From Streptomyces sp. CNQ-509 (GTDB taxonomy: Bacteria > Actinomycetota > Actinomycetes > Streptomycetales > Streptomycetaceae): a stretch of 64,000 nt of DNA. The notes beneath the pieces are model-generated. The model had not been told where the DNA came from. It did no database searches and saw only the letters and a program-made list of their open reading frames with translations. Shown one piece after another: positions 26,240 through 36,385 of this stretch. The position numbers and the translations under genes were made by a program. The stretch lies in the NCBI RefSeq assembly GCF_001011035.1, contig NZ_CP011492.1, positions 5,067,001-5,131,000 of the forward strand. Reading direction: 5' to 3'. Positions within the stretch are counted from its first letter, which is position 1. Each line of letters starts with the position of its first letter.

Positions 26240-26721
26240 TGACCATGGCCACCTCCGACGTCGAACTGACCGGCTCCTCCGCCGCGTACTCCGCGGACAA
26301 CCCCGCCCCGCTCATCGAGGCCCCCCGCGCCCGCACCCCGCGCAGCGCCCGCTCCACCTCCCGCACCCGCACCAACTTCGAGCTGTACGGCTGGGTGTTC
26401 ATGCGGGTGTCGGGGGTCGTGCTCGCGGTCCTGGTCGTCGGCCACCTGCTGATCCAGTTGGTGCTCGACGGCGGCGTCAGCAAGGTCAGCTTCGCCTTCG
26501 TCGCCGGCCGCTGGGCGTCCCCCTTCTGGATGGCCTGGGACCTGGTCATGCTCTGGCTCGCGATGCTGCACGGCGGCAACGGACTGCGCACGGTCATCAA
26601 CGACTACGCCGAGCGCGACGGCACCCGCTTCTGGCTCAAGATGCTGCTGTACGCCGCCACGGTCTTCACCATCCTCCTGGGCACGCTGGTGATCTTCACC
26701 TTCGACCCGAACATCCGCTGA
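26239..26721 (+). CDS. sdhD: Succinate dehydrogenase membrane anchor subunit
   Basis: 160 aa. A hydrophilic N-terminus of about 50 residues precedes three membrane helices. FELYGWVFMRVSGVVLAVLVVGHL, WDLVMLWLAMLHGGNGLRTVINDYAER and the end VIFTFDPNIR are typical of actinomycete SdhD, with His residues suited to haem and quinone binding. The ATG at 26239 overlaps the sdhC stop; ATG 26245 is a possible alternative. It forms the anchor with SdhC. Confidence 0.92.
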   Translation: MTMATSDVELTGSSAAYSADNPAPLIEAPRARTPRSARSTSRTRTNFELYGWVFMRVSGVVLAVLVVGHLLIQLVLDGGVSKVSFAFVAGRWASPFWMAWDLVMLWLAMLHGGNGLRTVINDYAERDGTRFWLKMLLYAATVFTILLGTLVIFTFDPNIR

Positions 26722-26742
26722 CGCGGCGAAGAGGTTCCCCTC

Positions 26743-28536
26743 ATGCAGATCCACAAGTACGACACCGTGATCGTCGGCGCGGGCGGCGCCGGCATGCGCG
26801 CCGCCATCGAGGCGACGAAGCGTCCCCACGGCCCTGGCGGGCCTGGGGATGCCCCATGCCGCACCGCCGTGCTGACCAAGCTGTACCCGACGCGCTCCCA
26901 CACCGGCGCCGCGCAGGGCGGCATGGCCGCGGCCCTCGCGAACGTCGAGGAGGACAACTGGGAGTGGCACACCTTCGACACCATCAAGGGCGGCGACTAC
27001 CTGGTCGACCAGGACGCCGCCGAGATCCTGGCGAAGGAGGCCATCGACGCGGTCCTCGACCTGGAGAAGATGGGCCTGCCCTTCAACCGCACCCCGCAGG
27101 GCCGCATCGACCAGCGGCGCTTCGGCGGCCACTCGCGCAACCACGGCGAGGCGCCGGTGCGGCGCGCGTGCTACGCGGCGGACCGCACGGGCCACATGAT
27201 CCTCCAGACGCTCTACCAGAACTGCGTGAAGGAGGGCGTGGAGTTCTTCAACGAGTTCTACGTCCTCGACCAGCTCATCGCCGAGGATCCCGAGACCGGG
27301 CTGAAGCGGTCGGCGGGCGTGGTCGCGTACGAGCTGGCGACGGGCGAGATCCACGTCTTCCAGGCGAAGGCGGTCGTCTACGCCTCGGGCGGCAACGGCA
27401 AGTTCTTCAAGGTGACCTCCAACGCCCACACCCTGACCGGCGACGGCCAGGCGTCGGTGTTCCGGCGCGGGCTGCCGCTGGAGGACATGGAGTTCTTCCA
27501 GTTCCACCCGACGGGCATCTGGCGCATGGGCATCCTGCTCACCGAGGGCGCGCGCGGTGAGGGCGGCATCCTGCGCAACAAGGACGGCGAGCGCTTCATG
27601 GAGAAGTACGCGCCCGTCATGAAGGACCTCGCCTCGCGCGACGTGGTCTCCCGCGCGATCTACACCGAGATCCGCGAGGGCCGCGGCTGCGGCCCCGAGG
27701 GCGACCACGTCTACCTGGACCTCACCCACCTGCCGCCGGAGCAACTGGACGCGAAGCTCCCGGACATCACGGAGTTCGCGCGCACGTACCTGGGGATCGA
27801 GCCGTACACCGACCCCATCCCGATCCAGCCGACCGCGCACTACGCGATGGGCGGCATCCCCACCAACGTCCGCGGCGAGGTGCTGGCCGACAACACCACG
27901 GTCGTCCCCGGGCTGTACGCGGCCGGGGAGGTCGCCTGCGTCTCCGTACACGGCGCCAACCGGCTGGGCACCAACTCGCTGCTCGACATCAACGTCTTCG
28001 GCCGCCGCGCGGGCATCGCCGCGGCGGAGTACGCGGCGACGGCGGACCACGTCGAACTCCCGGAGGACCCGGCGGCGTTCGTGGTCGGCGAGGTGGAGCG
28101 GCTGCGCGACTCGGCGGGCAAGGAGCGGGTGGCGGAGCTGCGGCGCGAGCTGCAGGAGACGATGGACAAGAACGTGATGGTCTTCCGCACGGAGCAGACC
28201 ATCAAGGAGGCGGTCGAGAAGCTCGCGGAGCTGCGGGCGCGGTACAAGAACGTGAGCATCCAGGACAAGGGCCGGCGGTTCAACACCGACCTGCTGGAGG
28301 CGATCGAGCTGGGCAACCTGCTCGACCTGGCCGAGGTCATGGCGATCTCCGCGCTCGCCCGCAAGGAGTCCCGCGGCGGCCACTACCGCGAGGACTACCC
28401 GAACCGCGACGACGTCAACTTCATGCGCCACACCATGGCGTACCGCGAGGTCGGTGACGACGGCGCGGAGACCGTCCGGCTCGACTACAAGCCGGTCGTG
28501 CAGACCCGCTACCAGCCCATGGAGCGTAAGTACTGA
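26743..28536 (+). CDS. sdhA: Succinate dehydrogenase flavoprotein subunit, with extra loop
   Basis: 597 aa. The FAD-binding GAGGAGMRAAIEATK (residues 12-26), the flavinylation segment SHTGAAQGG, the active-site GGNGKFFKVTSNAHTLTGDGQA and FHPTG, and HYAMGGIPTN are all present. It oxidises succinate to fumarate on the cytosolic face. Between EATKR and TAVLTKLYPTR there is an insert of 13 residues (28-40, Pro/Gly-rich with a Cys), encoded by 39 bp at 26824-26862; the actinomycete SdhA proteins I recall read EATKRSRTAVLTK here. The protein is about 13 residues longer than usual for that reason only. Its stop overlaps sdhB (TGATG). Confidence 0.93.
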   Translation: MQIHKYDTVIVGAGGAGMRAAIEATKRPHGPGGPGDAPCRTAVLTKLYPTRSHTGAAQGGMAAALANVEEDNWEWHTFDTIKGGDYLVDQDAAEILAKEAIDAVLDLEKMGLPFNRTPQGRIDQRRFGGHSRNHGEAPVRRACYAADRTGHMILQTLYQNCVKEGVEFFNEFYVLDQLIAEDPETGLKRSAGVVAYELATGEIHVFQAKAVVYASGGNGKFFKVTSNAHTLTGDGQASVFRRGLPLEDMEFFQFHPTGIWRMGILLTEGARGEGGILRNKDGERFMEKYAPVMKDLASRDVVSRAIYTEIREGRGCGPEGDHVYLDLTHLPPEQLDAKLPDITEFARTYLGIEPYTDPIPIQPTAHYAMGGIPTNVRGEVLADNTTVVPGLYAAGEVACVSVHGANRLGTNSLLDINVFGRRAGIAAAEYAATADHVELPEDPAAFVVGEVERLRDSAGKERVAELRRELQETMDKNVMVFRTEQTIKEAVEKLAELRARYKNVSIQDKGRRFNTDLLEAIELGNLLDLAEVMAISALARKESRGGHYREDYPNRDDVNFMRHTMAYREVGDDGAETVRLDYKPVVQTRYQPMERKY

Positions 28537-29294
28537 TGGCAACCCCCGTGTTGGACAAGGTCGAAGGGGAGGCCGCGGCCTCTCCGTACATCACCGCGAC
28601 GTTCCGCATCCGCAGGTTCAACCCGGAGACGGCGGCGGAGTCGTACTGGGAGGACTTCACCGTCGAGATCGACCCGAAGGAGCGGGTGCTCGACGCGCTG
28701 CACAAGATCAAGTGGGACCTGGACGGCACCCTGACCTTCCGCCGCTCCTGTGCCCACGGCATCTGCGGCTCCGACGCGATGCGCATCAACGGCCGCAACA
28801 GGCTGGCGTGCAAGACCCTGATCAAGGACCTCGCACCCGAGAAGCCGATCCTGGTCGAGCCGATAAAGGGCCTGACGGTGCAGAAGGACCTGATCGTCGA
28901 CATGGAGCCCTTCTTCCAGGCGTACCGCGACGTGATGCCCTTCCTGGTCACCCACGGCAACGAACCCACCCGCGAGCGCCTCCAGTCGGCGGCGGACCGC
29001 GAGCGCTTCGACGACACCACGAAGTGCATCCTCTGCGCGGCCTGCACCAGCTCGTGCCCGGTGTTCTGGAACGACGGCCAGTACTTCGGCCCGGCGGCGA
29101 TCGTGAACGCCCACCGCTTCATCTTCGACAGCCGGGACGAGGCGGGCGAACAGCGCCTGGAGATCCTGAACGACAAGGACGGGGTGTGGCGCTGCCGCAC
29201 GACGTTCAACTGCACGGACGCGTGTCCCCGCGGCATCGAGGTGACGAAGGCGATCGCGGAGGTCAAGCGAGCCCTGATCACCCGCCGTTTCTAG
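28536..29294 (+). CDS. sdhB: Succinate dehydrogenase iron-sulfur subunit
   Basis: 252 aa. The plant-type 2Fe-2S cluster is bound by the Cys set around RRSCAHGICGSDAMRINGRNRLAC (about residues 70-92). The 4Fe-4S and 3Fe-4S clusters are bound by CILCAACTSSCPVFW (about 164-178) and CRTTFNCTDACPRGI. It carries electrons from SdhA to the membrane anchor. It is the last gene of the sdh operon. Confidence 0.94.
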   Translation: MATPVLDKVEGEAAASPYITATFRIRRFNPETAAESYWEDFTVEIDPKERVLDALHKIKWDLDGTLTFRRSCAHGICGSDAMRINGRNRLACKTLIKDLAPEKPILVEPIKGLTVQKDLIVDMEPFFQAYRDVMPFLVTHGNEPTRERLQSAADRERFDDTTKCILCAACTSSCPVFWNDGQYFGPAAIVNAHRFIFDSRDEAGEQRLEILNDKDGVWRCRTTFNCTDACPRGIEVTKAIAEVKRALITRRF

Positions 29295-29322
29295 CGGTAC
29301 GCGGCCGGGACCGGACCGCGGC

Positions 29323-29643
29323 TCAGTCGTGGAGGTCCAGCACCACGCGCAGTGCCGCGGAGACCCGCGTCATGGTCGCGTCTTCCACGGTGCCGAGGCA
29401 GGTCCCCGCGCGGATGCGCCGGGCCGTCAGAGCCGTGCAGTCCACGGCGACCGCCGCCCCCTGCACGGGGGAGTTGATCGGGACGGTGACGACCGTGTCC
29501 GGGGCGCCCCGGGTTTCGTCGATCATCATGCACACCGCGGTTCCGGGAAATGCCTCCAGGGCGGCGTCGGCCTCGACGACCAGTACAGCTCTTGTCCTGG
29601 TGGCGAACTGCACGCGCCAGACCTGGCCCCGAGCGATGTTCAC
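29323..29643 (-). CDS. MazF/PemK-type toxin
   Basis: 106 aa. The opening GQVWRVQFATRTRAVLVVEAD matches the N-terminal strands of MazF-like endoribonucleases. The later TVVTVPINSPV and the end AGTCLGTVEDATMTRVSAALRVVLDL also follow the family pattern. Such toxins cleave mRNA and stop growth when the antitoxin is lost. GTG 29643 overlaps the antitoxin stop (GTGA). The sequence is divergent from classical MazF and activity is not certain. Confidence 0.7.
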   Translation of the reverse strand: MNIARGQVWRVQFATRTRAVLVVEADAALEAFPGTAVCMMIDETRGAPDTVVTVPINSPVQGAAVAVDCTALTARRIRAGTCLGTVEDATMTRVSAALRVVLDLHD

Positions 29644-29852
29644 GCGATGTCCTCGCCGAACGTCTCCGTGATCTCCTCGACGTCACCGCTGGTGTCGCCG
29701 CGCCACCGGCTCACGGCATCGGCCGCCTCGCGGAGAGCCTGTGCTCTTATGGCGCGTTCCACGTAGGCGGAGAGATTGCCGTGCGCGGCTGCCTTGGCGG
29801 TGGCGAGGAGATCCGGGGGGAGGGTCACGGTCACTCGTTCACGCGTCTGCAT
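29640..29852 (-). CDS. Ribbon-helix-helix antitoxin of the MazF-type pair
   Basis: 70 aa from ATG 29852 (ATG 29864 adds four residues). RERVTVTLPPDLLATAKAAAHGNLSAYVERAIRAQAL is a CopG/MetJ-like DNA-binding ribbon-helix-helix; the acidic tail (DVEEITETFGEDIA) would wrap and block the toxin. The order antitoxin then toxin with a GTGA overlap is standard, and such antitoxins usually repress their own operon. Confidence 0.75.
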   Translation of the reverse strand: MQTRERVTVTLPPDLLATAKAAAHGNLSAYVERAIRAQALREAADAVSRWRGDTSGDVEEITETFGEDIA

Positions 29853-30003
29853 ACACTCGATCATACTCAAGGTCATACGGTCAGTGGGCGGCAGCGCCTG
29901 GTGCACCCATGCGGCCGGGCCGAGTATCGGCTCGTAATCCGGACACTCGGCGGCGGCGCCTTGCAGCCCACTGCGCCGCCTTTCGAGCAAGGAGATACCG
30001 GGG

Positions 30004-30162
30004 ATGACACCCACCATCGGAATCATCGGCTCTGGCCTGGTCGGCGGCTCCGTCGCTCGTCTGGCCGTCGCTGCGGGCTGCGCTCAAGGACTCCTCGGTC
30101 GTCACGGGGCTGCACCACCTGGACTGGAACCACACGTACTCCCACGCCCGAATGGCGGATGA
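30004..30162 (+). pseudogene. Rossmann-fold oxidoreductase N-terminal remnant
   Basis: From ATG 30004, with AAGGAG about 9 nt upstream, the frame reads MTPTIGIIGSGLVGGSVARLAVAAG, the NADP-binding start of an F420-dependent NADP reductase-like protein. It then loses similarity and stops after 52 codons. The rest of the gene is gone. Confidence 0.5.
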
Positions 30163-30323
30163 GCCCGGCCCGTGACGCCCTGCGCAGTACCACCCGCTCC
30201 ATCTCCGAGCTGGCAGCCGCAACCGGCTACGAGTCCGAGAGCGCCTTCAGCACGGCATTCCGGCGTGTGGCCGGTCGTCGCCTCGATACTTCCGCGACGA
30301 GGCACGTCAACGGGCAGGGGTGA
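30155..30323 (+). pseudogene. AraC-type regulator C-terminal remnant
   Basis: WRMSPARDALRSTTRSISELAAATGYESESAFSTAFRRVAG is the second helix-turn-helix of AraC-family regulators. Nothing of the first half is found upstream; the frame before it is unrelated and it overlaps the end of the oxidoreductase remnant. It is a dead fragment. Confidence 0.6.
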
Positions 30324-30350
30324 CGTAGCCCGGCCTGACCGGCCGCCGAA

Positions 30351-30369
30351 GGCCCCCGCAGAGGGCCTG
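30351..30369. terminator. Terminator downstream of deoA
   Basis: AGGCCC (30351-30356) and GGGCCT (30364-30369) with a 7-nt loop form a short GC stem about 70 bp past the deoA stop. Confidence 0.5.
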
Positions 30370-30439
30370 GTCACCGAAACACGGCGCCGCGGTTCCGGCT
30401 GTCGGCGGACGACGACAACCGGCACCTCACCACCCGGAC

Positions 30440-31716
<1,277 letters not shown>

Positions 31717-31717
<1 letters not shown>

Positions 31718-32160
31718 CAGTTCTGCGATCCTCCGCTCTCGGAGTGCTGGGAACCGTGCAACCTGCTCAGCTCGAACGGGCCGAAGGCGTCCGGCAGCAG
31801 CTCGGCCAGCGGCCGGATGCCCGCGGGGGTGTCGAGCAGCAGGTCGGGCCCGCCGTGCTCGCTGAGCAACTGGCGGCAGCGGCCGCACGGCAGGATGAGC
31901 TGCCCCTCACCGTTGACGCAGGTGAAGTGGGTGAGCCGGCCGCCGCCGGTGGCGTGCAGCGCGGAGACCAGGCCGCACTCGGCGCAGAGCCCGACGCCGT
32001 ACGAGGCGTTCTCCACGTTGCAGCCGACGACCGTACGGCCGTCGTCCACGAGCGCCGCGGCGCCCACGGGGTACCGCGAGTACGGGGCGTACGCCCGGGA
32101 CATGGCGTCCCGCGCCGCCCGCCGCAGCGCCTCCCACCGCTCGTCGTCCTGCGACGTCAC
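31717..32160 (-). CDS. cdd: Cytidine deaminase
   Basis: 147 aa. GCNVENASYGVGLCAECGLVSAL (with the catalytic Glu in CAE) and LPCGRCRQLL supply the three zinc cysteines of the small homotetrameric cytidine deaminases. It converts cytidine and deoxycytidine to uridine and deoxyuridine, feeding DeoA. GTG 32160 overlaps the permease stop (GTGA) and its stop overlaps deoA, so it is inside the operon. The C-terminal 20 residues are polar and non-conserved. Confidence 0.92.
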
Positions 32161-33440
32161 GTGCTCTCTCCCCTTCGGTAGCGCTTGCCGATCCACTTCG
32201 GCACCCGCAGCCGCTGCGCGAACACCGCGAGCACCACCAGTGTGGTCACGTACGGTGTGGCTTCCACAACCTCGCGCGGCACCGTGTCGGTCGTCGCGTA
32301 CAGCACCCCGAGGAGCACCGCCGCGACCCCGGCGGCTATGGCGGCCCGGGCCCCGCCGCGCACGTACTTCCAGACCGCGTACGCCGCGAGCAGCACCGCC
32401 AGCAGCAGGAACAGCGCGTGCACGGCCTCGCCGCCGCCGCGCAGCTGCAGGCTGTCGGTGAAGCCGAAGAGCCCGGCCGCCATCGCCGTACCGCCCGGAC
32501 GCCAGTTGCCGAAGATCATCGACGCGAGGCCGATGTAGCCGCGGCCGCCGGTCTGGCCCTCCAGATAGATGTGGGTGAACGTGACCAGGAACGCCCCGCC
32601 GAGCCCGGCGAGCGCGCCGGAGACGGCCAGCGCCGCGTACTTGTACAGGTAGACGTTCACGCCCAGCGACTCGGCGGCCACCGGGTTCTCGCCGCAGGAC
32701 CGCAGCCGCAGCCCGAACGCCGAGCGCCACAGCACGTAGTACGTGAGCACGAAGAGCGCGGCCGCGATGAGGATCAGGTACGACACGTCGTGCGTGAGCC
32801 CGCGCAGGATGCCGGCGGTGTCGGAGAGGAAGAACCAGTGTTTGTCCTCCAAGTCCCCGAGCCCGTCGGAGAGTCCCGGGACCGAGAACGTGTGCATGTC
32901 GTCGACTTGCGGCGACTGCTTGTCCGTGCCGCCCGCGGCCAGCGCGTCCCCGTCGGCGAAGAAGATCTTCGCCATGTACTGGGTGGCGCCCAGCGCGAGG
33001 ATGTTGATCGCCACACCCGACACGATGTGGTCGACGCCGAACGTGACCGTCGCCATCGCGTGCACCAGGCCGCCCAGCGCCCCGCCGATGATCCCGGCCA
33101 GCGCACCCGCCCACGGGCCGTGCTGCCAGCCGATCCAGCCGGCGAAGAACGTGCCGAGGATCATCATGCCTTCGAGGCCGATGTTGATCACACCGGACCG
33201 CTCCGCCCACAGCCCGCCGAGGCCGGCCAGCCCGATCGGCACGGCCAGCGCGAGCGCGCCGCCGATCTGCGCGGAGGCGGTGAGGTTGGTGGTGTCGGTG
33301 AGGGCCCGTACCGCGGACAGCAGCAGCAGTCCCGCGGCGATGAGCAGGAGCACCTGCGGCATGCCGAGCCGCCGCCTGCCGCCGTCTCCCGGCGGTTGCT
33401 TCGCGGGCGCGGCGACGCCCGTCTTGGTCACCGTGCTCAC
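32157..33440 (-). CDS. Nucleoside ABC transporter permease 2
   Basis: 427 aa. About ten membrane helices and the branched-chain/BPD_transp_2 pattern (ERSGVINIGLEGMMILGTFFAGW, LRSCGENPVAAESLGVNVY, GRGYIGLASMIFGNWRPGG) identify the second permease of the BmpA-type nucleoside importers. The first 35 residues are a cytosolic tail. It pairs with the permease at 33437 and overlaps it by 4 bp. Confidence 0.9.
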   Translation of the reverse strand: MSTVTKTGVAAPAKQPPGDGGRRRLGMPQVLLLIAAGLLLLSAVRALTDTTNLTASAQIGGALALAVPIGLAGLGGLWAERSGVINIGLEGMMILGTFFAGWIGWQHGPWAGALAGIIGGALGGLVHAMATVTFGVDHIVSGVAINILALGATQYMAKIFFADGDALAAGGTDKQSPQVDDMHTFSVPGLSDGLGDLEDKHWFFLSDTAGILRGLTHDVSYLILIAAALFVLTYYVLWRSAFGLRLRSCGENPVAAESLGVNVYLYKYAALAVSGALAGLGGAFLVTFTHIYLEGQTGGRGYIGLASMIFGNWRPGGTAMAAGLFGFTDSLQLRGGGEAVHALFLLLAVLLAAYAVWKYVRGGARAAIAAGVAAVLLGVLYATTDTVPREVVEATPYVTTLVVLAVFAQRLRVPKWIGKRYRRGEST

Positions 33441-34540
33441 GCGCCCACCTCCGCCTTCTCGGTCTTACGTGCCTGGGCCAGCTCCTCGCCGACGCGGCGC
33501 TGCTGGTCCCGCAGCGCCCAGCGGCGGACCACCTCGTAGGCGATGACGACGCAGAGCACGATGATGCCCTTGATGACCTCGACGATCTTCTGGTCGTAGC
33601 CCTCGAATTCGAGCTGCGTGCCGGTGCGCTCCAGGAAGGCCCACAGCAGGGCGCCGAGCGCGATGCCGACGGGGTGGTTGCGGCCGAGGAGGGCGATGGC
33701 GATGCCGGTGAAGCCGACGCCCAGCGGGAAGTCGGTGCCGTAGTTGTACGACTCGCCGAGCAGCGTCGGCATCCCGACGAGCCCCGCGACGGCGCCGGAG
33801 AGCACCATGCTCGTGACGATCATGCGCTTGACGTCCACGCCGCTCGCGGCGGCGGCCGTCTCCGACTGGCCGACGCTGCGCAGGTCGAAGCCGAAGCGGG
33901 TGCGGTTGAGGACGAACCAGTACAGGAAGCCGGCGAGCACGGCGAAGACCACGAAGCCGTTGATGTCCCCGACCGAGGTCTCGATCATGAAGATGTGGCT
34001 GGAGGACGGGATGTTCGGGGTGTGGGTGAGGTTCCCGTCCTTCTCGCCGAGGCGGCCCGCGGTGAGGTAGTAGCCGATGACGGCGCCGGCGATCGAGTTG
34101 AGCATGATCGTCGTGATGACCTCGCTGACGCCGCGGGTGGTGCGCAGCACCCCCGCGATGCCCGCCCAGATCGCACCGACGCCCATGGCGACCAGGATGA
34201 TCAGCGGGATCTGGATGATGCCGGGCAGCGACAGCGCGCCGCCGACGGCCGCGGCGAAGAAGGCCGCGATGCGGTACTGGCCGTCGACGCCGATGTTGAA
34301 GAGGTTCATCCGGAAGCCGATGGCCACGGCCAGCGCGGAGAGGAAGAACATCGTCGACTTGTTGACGATGTAGATGGCGCTCCGGTCGGTCGTGCCGAAC
34401 TCGATCATGACCTGGTAGGCCCGGAACGGGTCCTTCCCGGAGATCAGGATGATCAGCGAGGTGAGCACCAGCGCGGCGAAGACCGCGAGCACCGGGGCAC
34501 CGACCGCCGTGATCAGCTTGTCCCTGTCGAGGCGTTTCAT
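33437..34540 (-). CDS. Nucleoside ABC transporter permease 1
   Basis: 367 aa, polytopic. FRMNLFNIGVDGQYRIAAFFAA and FDLRSVGQSETAAAASGVDV are the conserved loop motifs of YufP/NupP-type permeases for guanosine and other nucleosides. The C-terminus (QQRRVGEELAQARKTEKAEVGA) is a cytosolic helix. ATG 34540 overlaps the ATPase stop. Confidence 0.9.
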   Translation of the reverse strand: MKRLDRDKLITAVGAPVLAVFAALVLTSLIILISGKDPFRAYQVMIEFGTTDRSAIYIVNKSTMFFLSALAVAIGFRMNLFNIGVDGQYRIAAFFAAAVGGALSLPGIIQIPLIILVAMGVGAIWAGIAGVLRTTRGVSEVITTIMLNSIAGAVIGYYLTAGRLGEKDGNLTHTPNIPSSSHIFMIETSVGDINGFVVFAVLAGFLYWFVLNRTRFGFDLRSVGQSETAAAASGVDVKRMIVTSMVLSGAVAGLVGMPTLLGESYNYGTDFPLGVGFTGIAIALLGRNHPVGIALGALLWAFLERTGTQLEFEGYDQKIVEVIKGIIVLCVVIAYEVVRRWALRDQQRRVGEELAQARKTEKAEVGA

Positions 34541-36204
34541 CGCGTACGGCCTCCGCCCTGCCCGTCGTCGCTGCCGCCGGCCGCGGACCGCGGGTCCGGC
34601 ACGGCCGCGTCCCGCGGCGCCGCGCCGTCCTCCAGATGCCCGCTCGCCGCGCCCGTCATCGCACTGCCCAGCTCCTCCGGCGTGATCGCCGCCGGGTCCG
34701 CGTCGGCCACCAGCCGCCCGCGGTACATCACCCGCAGCGTGTCCGACAGGCCGATCAACTCGTCCAGGTCCGCGGAGATCAGCAGCACCGCGAGCCCCTC
34801 GCGGCGGGCCGCGCGGATCTGCTCCCAGATGTCCGCCTGCGCGCCCACGTCCACGCCGCGCGTGGGGTGGGCGGCGATGAGCAGCTTGGGCGAGTGGCTC
34901 ATCTCCCGGCCGACGATCAGCTTCTGCTGGTTGCCGCCGGAGAGCGAGGCGGCGGTCACGTCGATGCCGGGGGTGCGGACGTCGTACTCCTCGACGATCC
35001 GCTTGGTGTCCTTGCGGGCCGCGGCGGCGTCGATGAGCACGCCGCGGCTGTTGGGGGATTCCGTGGTGTGGCCCAGGATGCGGTTCTCCCACAGCGGGGC
35101 CTCCAGCAGCAGGCCGTGCCGCTGGCGGTCCTCGGGGATGTAGCCGATGCCGCCCTCGCGGCGCTTGCGGGTGGCGGCGTGGCTGATGTCCGCCCCGTCC
35201 AGCACGATGCTGCCGGTGTCCGGGTGGCGCAGCCCCATGATGGTCTCGACCAGCTCGGACTGGCCGTTGCCCTCCACGCCGGCGATGCCCAGCACCTCGC
35301 CCTTGTGGATGGTGAAGGAGATGCGGTCCAGCACCTCGCGCGAGACGCCGTCGGGGTCCACGGCACACAGGTGCAGGTCGCCGACGCGCAGCATGGGTAT
35401 GTCCGTGACCGTCGACTCGCGGGTCTCGGGGGTCGGCAGTTCGCTGCCCACCATCAGCTCCGCGAGCTGCTTGGACGTGACGTCCGCGGGCTTCACGGAG
35501 GCGACCGTCGTGCCGCGCCGGATGACGGTGATGTCGTCGGCGACGGCGAGGACTTCGCCGAGCTTGTGCGAGATGAAGAGCACGGTCAGGCCCTCGGCCT
35601 TCAGCCCGCGCAGGTTGTCGAAGAGCGCGTCGACCTCCTGCGGGACGAGGACCGCGGTGGGCTCGTCGAGGATGAGCGTACGGGCGCCGCGGTAGAGGAC
35701 CTTGAGGATCTCGACCCGCTGCCGGTCGGCGACGCCGAGGTCCTCGACCAGCACGTCGGGGCGGATGCCGAGGCCGTACGCGTCCGACAGCTCCTTGATC
35801 CTCGCCCGCGCCCGGTCGCCGATGCCGTGCAGCTTCTCGCTGCCCAGGACGGTGTTCTCCAGGACGGTGAGGTTGTCGGCGAGCATGAAGTGCTGGTGCA
35901 CCATGCCGATGCCGCGCGCGATGGCGTCGGCGGGGCTGGCGAACGCGACCTCCGTGCCGTCGAGCGTGATGGTGCCCTCGTCCGGCTTCTGCATGCCGTA
36001 GAGGATCTTCATGAGGGTCGACTTGCCCGCGCCGTTCTCGCCGACGAGGGCGTGGACGGTGCCGCGGCGCACGGTGATGTCGATGTCGTGGTTGGCGACG
36101 ACGCCGGGGAAGCGTTTCGTGATGCCGTGGAGTTCGACGGCGGCGGCGCCGGCGGGTGGGTCCGCTGCCGTGGAGCTGCTGCTGAGGGCTGTGATGGCGC
36201 ACAC
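34537..36204 (-). CDS. Nucleoside ABC transporter ATPase (two ATP-binding domains)
   Basis: 555 aa. Both halves are recognisable: the first with GENGAGKST, a degenerate signature and LILDEPTAVL; the second with GVEGNGQSE in place of a standard Walker A, LSGGNQQKLIVGREM and LLIAAHPTRGVD. This asymmetry is normal in sugar/nucleoside importers. It powers uptake with the two permeases and the BmpA lipoprotein. GTG 36204 is chosen for lack of a better start; the GAGGAG is almost touching it, so the true start may differ slightly. A nucleoside-type operator lies 95 bp upstream. Confidence 0.9.
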   Translation of the reverse strand: MCAITALSSSSTAADPPAGAAAVELHGITKRFPGVVANHDIDITVRRGTVHALVGENGAGKSTLMKILYGMQKPDEGTITLDGTEVAFASPADAIARGIGMVHQHFMLADNLTVLENTVLGSEKLHGIGDRARARIKELSDAYGLGIRPDVLVEDLGVADRQRVEILKVLYRGARTLILDEPTAVLVPQEVDALFDNLRGLKAEGLTVLFISHKLGEVLAVADDITVIRRGTTVASVKPADVTSKQLAELMVGSELPTPETRESTVTDIPMLRVGDLHLCAVDPDGVSREVLDRISFTIHKGEVLGIAGVEGNGQSELVETIMGLRHPDTGSIVLDGADISHAATRKRREGGIGYIPEDRQRHGLLLEAPLWENRILGHTTESPNSRGVLIDAAAARKDTKRIVEEYDVRTPGIDVTAASLSGGNQQKLIVGREMSHSPKLLIAAHPTRGVDVGAQADIWEQIRAARREGLAVLLISADLDELIGLSDTLRVMYRGRLVADADPAAITPEELGSAMTGAASGHLEDGAAPRDAAVPDPRSAAGGSDDGQGGGRTR

Positions 36205-36298
36205 TCCTCGTCGAGGGGCGGTGGATGCGGGGCGGCGGACGTACCGAAGCGCCGTGCGGACGGCGCGAGTTACGTGACGCGAGTTACGGCATATCACG

Positions 36299-36310
36299 CT
36301 ACGCGCGTAG
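36299..36310. promoter_or_regulatory. Nucleoside-gene operator, perfect copy (ABC ATPase)
   Basis: CTACGCGCGTAG, a perfect 12-bp palindrome, 95 bp before the ATPase start. On the minus strand TAGCGT/TGATAT follow it and could be the -10 box of an internal promoter. The same palindrome occurs before add and punA. Confidence 0.6.
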
Positions 36311-36326
36311 TCCGGAGGCAGATGCG

Positions 36327-36370
36327 CGGGGTCCGGTGGACGGCCGACGCGCACCGTCCTCCGGACCCCG
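36327..36370 (-). terminator. Hairpin between the BmpA gene and the ABC genes
   Basis: CGGGGTCCGG (36327-36336) pairs with CCGGACCCCG (36361-36370), loop 24 nt, directly after the bmpA-type stop. It probably acts as a partial terminator so that the binding protein is made in excess over the transporter. Confidence 0.6.
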
Positions 36371-36385
36371 TCACACGTACCGTGC

